From Oceanobacillus alkalisoli (GTDB lineage Bacteria > Bacillota > Bacilli > Bacillales > Amphibacillaceae): DNA of 64,000 bases. The notes beneath the pieces were generated by a model. It did no database searches. It saw only the letters and a program-made list of their open reading frames with translations, and was not told where the DNA came from. This document shows positions 53,407 to 62,354 of the stretch, piece after piece (the first letter of the stretch is position 1; each line of letters starts with the position of its first letter). A program made the translations under genes and the position numbers. The stretch is taken from positions 62,001 through 126,000 of the forward strand of contig NZ_JAKGBW010000008.1 in NCBI RefSeq assembly GCF_021556485.1, in the 5' to 3' direction.

Positions 53407-53964
53407 TTATTCGATTGATACTAATTCTTGTTTCAGACTCAGATAAACATCATTCCAAAAATCGGTGTTATCATGGAAAGACTTGCTAATGAATGTATAC
53501 ATTTCTTTTGCCTTTTCTTCATGGTCAGCCGCATCTTTTGATGGAAGGGCAGCACGAGACTCATCGATAAATGTTTGGACTTTAGCTGCTCGTGGTCCCC
53601 ATTTTGCAACTTCTTCTCCAGCCTCATTAATGAAAATAAAGATGGGAATGGATCTGGCTGTACCGTTCGTTAAATATTGATCCATTAATTCCAAATTATC
53701 ATCACGGAGCAGCATTCGTACTTCCATATTCGTTTTTTCAGAAATCCGCAGTAAAATTGGAACGTTTAGCATAGCATCTCCGCACCAGTCTTCCGTTAAG
53801 ACAATCACTCGTAATTTTTTGTTGGCTATTTTTTCAAAAAATGTGTCATCCTTAGGTATATGAAAGTTATCATAAATGTGGAGGAGACCTTCCTTATTCT
53901 GTTTCATACTCTCAATATAGTCATCTGCGCTCATTGCTTTTTCGAACCATTGATTTAAAGACAT
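53407..53964 (-). CDS. Thioredoxin-fold family protein with single-Cys CGDA site
   Basis: 185-residue cytosolic protein. The thioredoxin-like core has LRVIVLTEDWCGDAMLNVPI (about 51-70), corresponding to the WCGPC region, but the second Cys is replaced by Ala; SIPIFIFINEAGEEVAKWG supplies the cis-Pro loop. An N-terminal helical extension and a C-terminal helical extension complete the family. Role unknown; dithiol exchange is unlikely. ATG 53964 follows AAGGAG at 9 nt; ATG 53982 has no site. Confidence 0.8.
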   Translation of the reverse strand: MSLNQWFEKAMSADDYIESMKQNKEGLLHIYDNFHIPKDDTFFEKIANKKLRVIVLTEDWCGDAMLNVPILLRISEKTNMEVRMLLRDDNLELMDQYLTNGTARSIPIFIFINEAGEEVAKWGPRAAKVQTFIDESRAALPSKDAADHEEKAKEMYTFISKSFHDNTDFWNDVYLSLKQELVSIE

Positions 53965-54082
53965 CCAACCCAACTCCTTCATTGTTTAGTCGCTTAAATT
54001 TTACCGATGTTCATGCTTTAAGTAAACAAATTTGTCTTCTTTTGTTAAAATGGAATTCAAATAATGCACTCCACCTTCACCG

Positions 54083-54600
54083 ATTGCTTTCATTCAGCGT
54101 AAGTGTGTTGCGCATTCTCTAGACTGGAGTTCTAATCACCGTTCAGTTGCCCGGTGGACGGATGCGCATCCTTGGGCACTGCCGGAGCTCCTCGGGCTGA
54201 GCACTAAGGGGTCTCCAGACTCGTGCTATTCCCGCAGGAGTCACTGTCCACCGGGCAACTGAACTGGTAGAGATGATTATTATTAATAGCATTTATTCCA
54301 GTGCCATTTTACGATAAAATGATATCTTTGGAATAATAAACCGTGATCTCAATATGGCCATTCCTGGTAGCAGTCCAGACACCTCGAGACTCCTGCGGGA
54401 GGCAGGCTAAGAACGGTCACGTGCTGTGACCAACGCAGGCATTAGAACTTCCTGTTCGGAGGTAGGCTTGGTGAGACCCCGCAGCAGGCTTGCCTGCGAG
54501 GAGGCTTACCAGCCGCTCAGCAGGTGCGAGAGGTGTCTGGACTGCGGACCTCCAGTAGAAAGTTTTTCGAGTTTGGCACACTTACACTGAGTGAAAGTGT
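54083..54600 (+). repeat. Composite palindromic repeat A, copy 5 (about 518 bp)
   Basis: Starts ATTGCTTTCATTCAGCGTAA and ends CACTTACACTGAGTGAAAG. Module A (arms with CCCGGTGGACGG and TGTCCACCGGG), linker (GGTAGAGATGATTATTATTA) and module B (CAGTCCAGACACCTCGAGAC to GAGAGGTGTCTGGACTGC) are all present. Module B carries an extra insertion of about 60 bp near 54405-54465. No gene lies in 53983-54648. Confidence 0.85.
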
Positions 54601-54648
54601 TGATTTTTAGGTGTGAGGGTTGAGTGAATGATGATTAGGAGGAATTAA

Positions 54649-55704
54649 ATGACAACGTTCAATCAAGATTTCCTAATGGAATTATTAAATACCGCTTCAC
54701 CTTCCAGTATGGAAATGGATATTCAGCGGAAGTGGATGGCATATGTAAAGGAATTTGCTGATGAGGTGCGGACTGATAATGCCGGTAATGTAATCGGAAT
54801 TCTTAATCCACAAGCTCCGTTCAAAGTACTACTCGCAGGACATAGTGACGAGATTGCGCTTGTGGTCAACCGGATCGATGAGCAAGGATTTTTACATTTT
54901 GATAAAATGGGTGGAATTAATCCTAAAGCAGCTGTCGGAATGCGGGTTCAAGTGTTCGGTTACAATGGTCAAGTAACAGGAGTGATTGGAGTGAATGCCC
55001 AGCATCACGGAGGTTTAAAAGATGATTTCACGCTAGCAGATTTATTTATTGACTGCGGTTATCAGACAAAAGAAGAGGCAGAAAAAGTTGTTCAAATTGG
55101 CGACCTCTGTGTATATAAAACAGAACCGGAAATGTTACAGGGCCGTTATATTGCAGGAAGAGGGCTTGATAATCGGACAGGTTCGTTTATTGTAGCAGAA
55201 GTATTGAAGCGTCTCTCGGAGAAAGAACTTAAGGTTGGGGTCTATGCCGCAAGTACTGTAAATGAAGAAACAAATATGGGTGGAGCATATTTTGCAGCTG
55301 CAGGAATTGAACCGACAATGGCAATTGCTTGTGATGTGACCTTTGCCACGGATTACCCGGGAGTGAATAAGAATAAATATGGCGATATTAAGCTTGAGGG
55401 TGGTCCGGTGCTTGCTAAAGGGGCACCGATCAATATTAAAATAAATCGTCTTCTTGAACAAGCGGCAACAGATTTACAGCTTGATGTGCAATATGAGTTA
55501 ACGCCTAGGCATACAGGAACAGACGCGGACCGGATGCGCTTAACTGGAAAAGGTGTCCCGGTTTCTCTCGTATCGCTGCCATTACGTTATATGCATTCCC
55601 CGGTAGAAACCGCAAGTACGAAGGATATGGAAGAAGAAATTGCTTTACTTGTAGAGATGATTGCAAACCTTTCTGGAGATGAGAGTCTGAATCCACTTGA
55701 ATAA
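54649..55704 (+). CDS. M42 family metallopeptidase (glutamyl aminopeptidase/endoglucanase-like)
   Basis: 351-residue dinuclear metal aminopeptidase forming large oligomers in known members. Metal and catalytic motifs: AGHSDEIALVVNRID (about 64-78), GRGLDNRTGSFIVAEVL, VNEETNMGGAYFAA (catalytic Glu-Glu), ACDVTFATDYPG, and RHTGTDADRM. AGGAGG precedes ATG 54649. Substrate specificity cannot be told. Single gene with its own terminator. Confidence 0.93.
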   Translation: MTTFNQDFLMELLNTASPSSMEMDIQRKWMAYVKEFADEVRTDNAGNVIGILNPQAPFKVLLAGHSDEIALVVNRIDEQGFLHFDKMGGINPKAAVGMRVQVFGYNGQVTGVIGVNAQHHGGLKDDFTLADLFIDCGYQTKEEAEKVVQIGDLCVYKTEPEMLQGRYIAGRGLDNRTGSFIVAEVLKRLSEKELKVGVYAASTVNEETNMGGAYFAAAGIEPTMAIACDVTFATDYPGVNKNKYGDIKLEGGPVLAKGAPINIKINRLLEQAATDLQLDVQYELTPRHTGTDADRMRLTGKGVPVSLVSLPLRYMHSPVETASTKDMEEEIALLVEMIANLSGDESLNPLE

Positions 55705-55800
55705 ACAAAAAAGAACTGGCAGTAGATAGACCTAGCATTTAAATTATATATGAGTAGAGACTTACTATATTCAATTAAAACATGACACAAATGCAGGATA

Positions 55801-55845
55801 AAGGTCCTTGTTTTCTTATATCTAGAAAACCAGGGCCTTTTTCTT
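55801..55845 (+). terminator. Terminator of the M42 peptidase gene
   Basis: Fifteen-base arms 55801-55815 and 55825-55839 with two mismatches or wobble pairs, then Ts. Confidence 0.8.
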
Positions 55846-56213
55846 ATGCTTTATCTAGGTTAAATCTATCATTTTTTATTCCGCCACATAGTAAAAACTT
55901 ATATTTGCAATGCTTTTCACATGAATTACTTAAGAAATATAGCTGACTGTATAAAAACCGGCTAAAAACTATCAAAAGTCCTATGAAGCGAAAGATGAAA
56001 ACATAATTCAAATCTATCAATTTAGAAAATTCGGTAAAAATTCGACGGTATTCGACACTCTCTTGCTGTTAAACCTACTATACTTGAGCTAACACCTAGA
56101 ATCAACCTGTCGCTAATTTCTGGAGGAATCGACAAATGTGAGAAAAGAGGAGGTTGGTTTATTTAAAAGTCGAAACTCTGGAGAGAAATTCAAAAAAAGG
56201 GGAGGAAAAATCT
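55846..56213 (+). other. AT-rich upstream region of the protease gene
   Basis: No gene, repeat or clear promoter hexamer pair was found. A TATACT at 56079-56084 is the best -10 candidate but lacks a -35 at proper spacing, which would fit an activator-dependent promoter; this is speculative. Confidence 0.3.
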
Positions 56214-59200
56214 TTGAGAGTAAAACACAGAAAAAGAACGAAAATCTTCAGTATTGCAGCTTCTGCGCTCATGGTCGCATCACTCATACTGCCTGGTGCC
56301 GGACTGGCCCAATCAAACGGTGAGATTAGTCAGTCTATGAATGATTCTCGTAAGCTCATGGAACAGAAAGTGAATGACCGCCTCTTAGAAAGTTTCAAAG
56401 ATGATGAGTTTGTAACTTTCCTAGTTAAGTTTACGGATAAAGCTCAAGTAGAAGATGTAGCTAAAGAGGCAAGAGAAAATGCAGCAAAATCAAATCTATC
56501 ACTCACTCAAACAGAACATGTGCAACGATCAGCTGTAATCGCTGAATTAAAAGAAACTTCCTTTACATCACAGCAGCACGTGACAGAATTTGTTGAACAG
56601 GAGATTGAGAACGGGAATGCCAAGGAATTTGTTTCCTATCATATTGTGAACGGCATGGCAGTCACTGCAACAAAAGAAGTTGCCGAAAAAATTGCTACTT
56701 TTGCTGAAGTCGAAAAGCTACTGCCAAATGAAGTTCGCGAGCTGAACACAACAGTTTCGGAACGAGCGGAAACAGAGGAAGCAGAACTTGCAAATATCGA
56801 ATGGAACGTGGAGCGTGTTGGTGCACCAGCTGCCTGGGAAATGGGAATAGACGGGACAGGCACGGTCGTCGCGAGCATTGATTCTGGTGTCCAGTGGGAT
56901 CATCCGGCATTGATGGAAAAATATCGCGGTTATGATGCAAGCACCGGTGAGGCGGATCACACGTATAGTTGGTTTGACGCTACAGCGGGGGAGGATACGC
57001 CGTATGACGATGACGGACATGGTACACATGTAACTGGAACGATGGTCGGGTCTGAACCAGATGGGGCGAACCAAGTTGGAGTCGCTCCAGGTGCAAAATG
57101 GATTGCTGTTAAAGCATTCACTGCAGCAGGTGGAACGGATACAGATTTACTCGCTGCGGCTGAATGGATTATGGCTCCGGGTGGAGATGTCTCTCAAGCT
57201 CCCGATGTAGTAAATAACTCGTGGAGTGGTGGTTCGGGAATGGACGAATGGTACCGGGATGTCGTCATTGCCTGGCGTGCAGCAAATATTTTCCCTGAAT
57301 TCTCAGCAGGGAACACAACATTATTTAACCCGGGCGGACCAGGTTCAATTGCTAACCCGGCAAACTACCCGGAATCTTTCGCAACAGGTGCAACGGATGT
57401 TAATGATAATTTAGCAAGTTTCTCTTTACAGGGGCCATCTCCTTATGAAGAGATTAAACCTGATGTTTCAGCACCGGGGGTAAATATTCGCTCGAGTGTA
57501 CCAGGAAGTGGGTATGAAGGCGGCTGGAATGGTACGTCGATGTCGGGGCCAGCTGTTTCTGGTGCAGTCGCATTAGTAAAACAAGCGAATGCGAATCTGT
57601 CCGTTGCCGAAATAGAAGAAATCCTTACGACTACTGCAACTCCACTTACAGACGGCACATTCCCTGAGTCACCGAATAACGGTTATGGACACGGACTGCT
57701 GAATGCATATGAAGCAGTATCTTCCATTGTTTCCGGGTTAGGTGTCATTGACGGGGCTGTAAGTAGAGATGGAGAGGATACAGAAGCACCAACATATAAT
57801 CATGAAGCACCAGAAGTAATATTTGCGGGAATGGATCTTGAAGTAACTATTACTGCAGAAGATGATATCAGTGTAACCTCTGTAGAAGTCGTTTATGGGG
57901 ATAACCGGATTGCGGCGGAACGGGTATCTGGGGATCACTTGTCAGGTGAGTATACCGTAACGATTCCAGGTGAGGATATTGCAGAAGGAACATTTGAATA
58001 TCATTTTGAAATCAATGACTTTGGAAACAATTCGGTAACAACTGATTCCTACAGTGTAACCGTAGAACCGGGAATTACAGTTGGATATTTCGAGGATTTT
58101 GAAGGAACACCTAGCGGATGGTCTATATTTGGAGAAAATAGCAGTTGGGAGCACGGGGTTCCGACTTCAGGTCCGAGTGAGGCTGTCTCTGGTGAGAATG
58201 TATATGCAACGAATTTAAGCGGCACGTATAATAGCAATGAGAATTCAACATTAGTGATGCCGCCAATTGATTTACCAGATGGAGATTCTTATTTACAATA
58301 TAGTCAGTGGTACAATCTGGAGAATAACTGGGATTATGGGCATGTGTATATTTCCAGTGATATGGAAAACTGGGAACAATTAGAACGTATTACAAATGTT
58401 TCGGATGGCTGGGTGAACTCAGAAATTGATCTATCTGATTATAGCGGAGAAAGAGTTTATATCGGATTTAATCTGACTACTGATGTCAGTGTTGTCCGGG
58501 ATGGTTGGTATATTGATGATGTTGGGCTTGCTGATACGTCTAGAAGTGAGTCGGCACAAGCACCGAGCATCGGAATGAATTCTAATTCTTCTATTGGATT
58601 ATTGTTAGGTTACAATAGTATCGGAATGAAGAAGGCTCCAATTGATCCAGATAAATTAAAACCAGCATTTCCAGATGAAAATGAATCAGTTACAGAAGAT
58701 GCAATTACACCTGCAGCTTTACCGTTAGGCGCATCAGTAAGCGTGCTAGAAAGCGACAGATCAGTGAATACAAATCCTGCAGATGGATCATTCTCTATCA
58801 TGCATGCTGCAGGGGACTTCACCGTGGTTGCAGAAAGTTATGGGTATCATCCTGCAGAAGAAAATGTAACAGTTGAGGCGGATGAAACAACAACGGTTAA
58901 CTTTACTTTAGAAGAACAAGATGAATACACCGTTTCAGGTACAGTAACAGATGAAGTGACTGGGGAGGGAATTGCACACGCTACACTTTTACTTGTAGAA
59001 GATGCGAATGTGGAAGCCGTCACGACAGATGAAAATGGCGCCTTTACGATTACTGCTTATGAAGGCGTATATACGCTGAAAGTACTTGCTCGCGGCTATC
59101 ACGGAGCAGAAGTAGAAGCTGACTTTACTTCTGACGGGACGGTTGATATCGAATTAGAACCTTTCTACACCGTTCCTGGCGGAGAGATTGGCTATGATGA

Positions 59201-60500
59201 CGGAACAGCGGAAAATGCTCGTGCATTCTATGAGGCAGGTAATGGTTGGGCAGTTCGGATGTCTCTTGATGAAGGACAAGATTCGGCAATTGTAACCGAT
59301 GGGGTCTTCCAATTCCATGATGCGGATTGGCCTGTACCAGGAGGTACGGAATTTGCTGTTGAAGTATGGGATGCAAATGGTCCAGACGGTACACCGGGTG
59401 AACGGATTGCCGGACCAGTTGAGGCAGAAGCGACTCGTAGTCTGGAGGAGTGGACGGTTGTGGACTTGAGTGAACATTCTATCCAAGTGAATGGCGATTT
59501 CTATATGGTCTATATCCAGCAAGATGTGAATACAAATGCGCCAGGCCTAGCAACGGATGAAAATGGTCCGAACGCTGAAAGAAGTTTCCAATATGTAGAT
59601 GGCGCATGGAACGCGTCTCCAGCTGATGAAGGAAACTATATGATTCGTGCTAGAGTAGACTACGAGGTGGAAGCACCAGTAATAACGTCACCTGAAGAGG
59701 GGCTTATTACGAATGAAGCGGATATTACTGTAGAAGGTAGTGCATCCCTAACTACTTCCGTTAAATTAGTGAATAACGGGGAAGAAGTAGATACTGTTGA
59801 AGTTGGCGATGATGGTGGGTTTGCAATCTCTGCAACGCTTTCGGAAGGTGATAACGAATTGGTTGCAGTCACCGTACTGGATGACACTGAAATTATGGAA
59901 TCAGAACCGGTAACAGTCGTACTAGATACGGAAGCACCAGCACTTACTATCGATAATCCAGAAGACGGCGAAAAATCAAATCGTGAAACTCTAACGGTTG
60001 AAGGGACGGTTGAGGACGCTAATCTTGATTATGTCGAGGTTAACGGCCAGCGTGCTAAAATCAATGATGGAACCTATTCACTAAGGATCATTCTTGATGA
60101 AGGGGTAAATGACATTGAAGTTACAGCAGCCGACTTGGCAGGAAATTCGGCGGTTGAAGCTGTATCATTGGATGTTGACTTCACGCCTCCTGAAATCGGG
60201 AATCTGACCCCTGAGGAAGATGTGTACTTGGGTGCAGGAGAAAGCGTTAAGTTTGAATTTGACAGCGAGCCAGGCCTTCGAGCGACATTTGTCGTTCATA
60301 TGCCGCTCGCAAACGTAAACTCTAACCCGACGGAATTACCAATGATGGAAACGTCTGAAGGGCATTACGTCGGCTACTGGACCGCAACAAGCAATGTTGT
60401 CGCTGAAGGAGCGGTTATCGAAGTCATCGCAGTCGATGATTATGGGAATGAAGCAAGAGACCAAACGGATGGGAAGCTATTTATTAATACAGATGAATGA
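56214..60500 (+). CDS. bpr: Bacillopeptidase F-like secreted subtilisin-family protease
   Basis: 1428-residue extracellular S8 protease. Signal peptide (about 1-33), I9-type propeptide (about 60-180), subtilase domain with Asp223 in VASIDSGVQWDH, His269 in DDGHGTHVTGT and Ser442 in NGTSMSGPAVSGAV. C-terminal parts: an Ig-like segment, a MAM/immune-inhibitor-A-like domain (FEDFEGTPSGWSIFGENSSW), two carboxypeptidase-regulatory repeats (EYTVSGTVTDEVTGEGIAHA), a jelly-roll-like region and bacterial Ig-like repeats (ITSPEEGLITNEADITVEGS; LTIDNPEDGEKSNRETLTVE). No LPxTG anchor. Length and layout match B. subtilis Bpr, a DegU-controlled gene. TTG 56214 follows GGGGAGG at 8 nt. Confidence 0.93.
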   Translation: MRVKHRKRTKIFSIAASALMVASLILPGAGLAQSNGEISQSMNDSRKLMEQKVNDRLLESFKDDEFVTFLVKFTDKAQVEDVAKEARENAAKSNLSLTQTEHVQRSAVIAELKETSFTSQQHVTEFVEQEIENGNAKEFVSYHIVNGMAVTATKEVAEKIATFAEVEKLLPNEVRELNTTVSERAETEEAELANIEWNVERVGAPAAWEMGIDGTGTVVASIDSGVQWDHPALMEKYRGYDASTGEADHTYSWFDATAGEDTPYDDDGHGTHVTGTMVGSEPDGANQVGVAPGAKWIAVKAFTAAGGTDTDLLAAAEWIMAPGGDVSQAPDVVNNSWSGGSGMDEWYRDVVIAWRAANIFPEFSAGNTTLFNPGGPGSIANPANYPESFATGATDVNDNLASFSLQGPSPYEEIKPDVSAPGVNIRSSVPGSGYEGGWNGTSMSGPAVSGAVALVKQANANLSVAEIEEILTTTATPLTDGTFPESPNNGYGHGLLNAYEAVSSIVSGLGVIDGAVSRDGEDTEAPTYNHEAPEVIFAGMDLEVTITAEDDISVTSVEVVYGDNRIAAERVSGDHLSGEYTVTIPGEDIAEGTFEYHFEINDFGNNSVTTDSYSVTVEPGITVGYFEDFEGTPSGWSIFGENSSWEHGVPTSGPSEAVSGENVYATNLSGTYNSNENSTLVMPPIDLPDGDSYLQYSQWYNLENNWDYGHVYISSDMENWEQLERITNVSDGWVNSEIDLSDYSGERVYIGFNLTTDVSVVRDGWYIDDVGLADTSRSESAQAPSIGMNSNSSIGLLLGYNSIGMKKAPIDPDKLKPAFPDENESVTEDAITPAALPLGASVSVLESDRSVNTNPADGSFSIMHAAGDFTVVAESYGYHPAEENVTVEADETTTVNFTLEEQDEYTVSGTVTDEVTGEGIAHATLLLVEDANVEAVTTDENGAFTITAYEGVYTLKVLARGYHGAEVEADFTSDGTVDIELEPFYTVPGGEIGYDDGTAENARAFYEAGNGWAVRMSLDEGQDSAIVTDGVFQFHDADWPVPGGTEFAVEVWDANGPDGTPGERIAGPVEAEATRSLEEWTVVDLSEHSIQVNGDFYMVYIQQDVNTNAPGLATDENGPNAERSFQYVDGAWNASPADEGNYMIRARVDYEVEAPVITSPEEGLITNEADITVEGSASLTTSVKLVNNGEEVDTVEVGDDGGFAISATLSEGDNELVAVTVLDDTEIMESEPVTVVLDTEAPALTIDNPEDGEKSNRETLTVEGTVEDANLDYVEVNGQRAKINDGTYSLRIILDEGVNDIEVTAADLAGNSAVEAVSLDVDFTPPEIGNLTPEEDVYLGAGESVKFEFDSEPGLRATFVVHMPLANVNSNPTELPMMETSEGHYVGYWTATSNVVAEGAVIEVIAVDDYGNEARDQTDGKLFINTDE

Positions 60501-60507
60501 TGGAAAA

Positions 60508-60535
60508 GATGCGGCAACCTGCCGCATCTTTTTTT
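60508..60535 (+). terminator. bpr terminator
   Basis: Nine-base stem 60508-60516 with 60520-60528, tight loop and seven Ts. Confidence 0.92.
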
Positions 60536-60603
60536 GAGCACACCTCTTGCAATATATGAAAAATGTAGTATACTTATCATTAGTAACTGAATAATCGATT
60601 CTA

Positions 60604-60742
60604 ATCTTCGGGGCAGGGTGCAATTCCCGACCGGCGGTGAGGAGTATATACGTATTCTAAGTCCGCGAACCATAATTTGAATTCTTATGGTTGATCTGGT
60701 GTAATTCCAGAACCGACAGTTACAGTCTGGATGGGAGAAGAT
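60604..60742 (+). promoter_or_regulatory. FMN riboswitch (RFN element)
   Basis: The conserved RFN segments appear in order: GGGGCAGGGTGCAATTCCCG, ACCGGCGGT, AGTCCGCGA, GGTGTAATTCCAGAACCGAC, AGTTACAGTCTGGATGGGAG. It controls ribU by FMN-dependent premature termination; the terminator is at 60798-60834. Confidence 0.97.
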
Positions 60743-60797
60743 GTCGAGCCAAATCAAGGTGCGTTTTTATGTACCTTCATTTACTCTTGTATTCCCA

Positions 60798-60834
60798 AAC
60801 CCTAAAGCCCCATTTATCGGCTTTAGGGTTTTTC
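60798..60834 (+). terminator. Riboswitch expression-platform terminator
   Basis: Twelve-base perfect stem 60798-60809 with 60819-60830 and T run, between the FMN aptamer and ribU. Confidence 0.92.
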
Positions 60835-60948
60835 TGTCTTGAAAGAAGTTTTAAGACGCTGGGAAAGAAATAAGAGTTGTCAAAGAGGCAAGGCCATCCT
60901 TCATCACGAGTTAGAATCGGTTAGGAAAAGATGAAGGAGGAAATGAAG

Positions 60949-61539
60949 ATGCAAAATTCTGCAAAGCAATCTTCAAAGTTATTAAAACTCATTATTTTAG
61001 CACTACTGGGTACAATCGCTCTCGTTTTATTTTTCTTGAACTTCCCGCTGCCGTTCCTGCCACCGTATTTAAAAATTGACTTTAGTGATGTGCCGGCATT
61101 GATGGCCTCGCTTATATTTTCACCACTCGCTGGTGTCGCTGTCGTTCTGATTAAGAACGTACTTTATTTTGCGGTATCTGGTGCAGGAGACCCAATCGGT
61201 GTTCTAGCTAATTTCCTTGCAGGTGTCATGTTTGTCCTACCAGTATCACTGATCTATCACAAGTTCCGTAAAGGCGTGAAATCGATCGTTTCCGGCTTAG
61301 TTACAGGAACAATTGTGATGGCAGTTGGAATGTCTGTATTAAATTACTATGTTATTTTGCCTGCTTATGCATGGTTCATGGGATGGGATATGGGTGAGCA
61401 AATGGTATGGGGCGCCGTACTTGTTGGGGTGTTTCCATTTAACTTGCTGAAAGGAATTATTGTCGGCATGTTATTTGTTCCCGTGTTTATAAAAATGCGC
61501 AGTTGGATTGAACAGAAGCAAACCAATTTAGCTGCATAA
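60949..61539 (+). CDS. ribU: Riboflavin ECF transporter S component RibU
   Basis: 196-residue membrane protein capturing riboflavin. Six hydrophobic segments; RibU features FPLPFLPPYLKIDFSDVPAL, AVVLIKNVLYFAVSGAGDPI and GVLANFLAGVMFVLP. ATG 60949 is 8 nt after AGGAGG; an upstream ATG overlaps that site. FMN riboswitch upstream confirms the role. The ECF energising module is not in the window. Confidence 0.97.
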   Translation: MQNSAKQSSKLLKLIILALLGTIALVLFFLNFPLPFLPPYLKIDFSDVPALMASLIFSPLAGVAVVLIKNVLYFAVSGAGDPIGVLANFLAGVMFVLPVSLIYHKFRKGVKSIVSGLVTGTIVMAVGMSVLNYYVILPAYAWFMGWDMGEQMVWGAVLVGVFPFNLLKGIIVGMLFVPVFIKMRSWIEQKQTNLAA

Positions 61540-61552
61540 TATAACAGAAAAG

Positions 61553-61584
61553 GTTCATCTCAATCGTGGAGATGGACTTTTTTT
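61553..61584 (+). terminator. ribU terminator
   Basis: Stem GTTCATCTC (61553-61561) with GAGATGGAC (61569-61577), then seven Ts. Confidence 0.85.
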
Positions 61585-61788
61585 ATGTCTTTGGGAAATA
61601 AGATAGTATCCCTTAGCAAATACCGGGATGATTCTTTTGTTGTGAATGATACAATAACTCCTGTATTACGTGGAGGCATCACAAGTGAATACCAAGAAGT
61701 GGACGTAGTGCCTGCATTTTATGAAGAGATTCTGCCCGGTAAAGAAAGAACCACTGATCTTATTTTTTCACGCATTAACGGACTGTAA
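61585..61788 (+). CDS. Doubtful 67-codon frame, possible gene fragment
   Basis: Begins MSLGNKIVSLSKYRDDSFVV directly on the T run of the ribU terminator, without a ribosome binding site, and runs into repeat C (61768), which supplies its last residues and stop. The middle (TPVLRGGITSEYQEVDVVPA) looks protein-like. It may be the remnant of a gene truncated by the repeat. No family recognised. Confidence 0.25.
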   Translation: MSLGNKIVSLSKYRDDSFVVNDTITPVLRGGITSEYQEVDVVPAFYEEILPGKERTTDLIFSRINGL

Positions 61789-61818
61789 TACTCCGACTGA
61801 AAGAATTTTCACTTTATA
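61768..61818 (+). repeat. Repeat C, copy 5 (minimal, about 51 bp)
   Basis: TCACGCATTAACGGACTGTA joined almost directly to CTGAAAGAATTTTCACTTTA, i.e. the two ends of the family without interior. Confidence 0.7.
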
Positions 61819-61892
61819 ACAGATACCTTATTGTAAGAAGATGGAATAGTGGAATTTAAATTCGAACTACCTCTTAATAACTAAAAAGAAAT

Positions 61893-61928
61893 AGTGGGTA
61901 AAGTCATTGCTGAATGACTTTACCCACT
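61893..61928 (-). terminator. Terminator of the DksA-like gene
   Basis: Perfect 16-bp stem 61893-61908 with 61913-61928; T-rich tail in the leftward direction. Confidence 0.88.
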
Positions 61929-61944
61929 ATTTTAGAGTGTTTCT

Positions 61945-62301
61945 TTATTCTTCTTCCCCCACAAGCGTTTTTGCTGTTGGTATGGCATCAAGTCGTTCTT
62001 CCGGTATCGGTTTTTGTGATACTACACTCATACCGTACGTTTTATTATCAATTCGTTCCAGTGCATCATCAATCGCTCGTAATCGCTCCTGGTGAACGAG
62101 TTCCATTCCAGCATCGCGCTCCTGTTCAAACTGTTCTGTGCCCATGTCAGCTGGGTGATTGCCATAATCAGACAGTTCACGAATCGAGTCGTTCGGTGAT
62201 TCATTAGTAGATTGATTGGAAAGCTTTTCTGTTTCCGTTTTTAATTCGAGCAAGCGCTCACGGAAATAAGCTAATTTATCATCAGAAAGATAGGTTTTCA
62301 T
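61945..62301 (-). CDS. DksA/TraR-like protein (YteA type) lacking zinc-finger cysteines
   Basis: 118-residue protein with an N-terminal coiled coil and the YteA-like sequence DYGNHPADMGTEQFEQERD, then the finger region NKTYGMSVVSQKPIPEERLD. The Cys residues of the C4 finger (normally as in YGICEVSGKPI) are replaced by Met/Ser/other residues, and no Cys remains in the protein. Zinc binding is therefore unlikely. Family members in Bacillus are poorly characterised. ATG 62301 has AAAGGAG upstream. Confidence 0.85.
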   Translation of the reverse strand: MKTYLSDDKLAYFRERLLELKTETEKLSNQSTNESPNDSIRELSDYGNHPADMGTEQFEQERDAGMELVHQERLRAIDDALERIDNKTYGMSVVSQKPIPEERLDAIPTAKTLVGEEE

Positions 62302-62354
62302 CAAAATCGCTCCTTTGCATTCAGGCAAAAATATTTAAGCAGTGACAAGCACGC

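Noticed and set aside
54405-54465. Possible short gene or tRNA-like fold inside repeat A copy 5
   Set aside because: The insertion is only hairpin-rich DNA; no anticodon arm, T-loop or open frame could be recognised.
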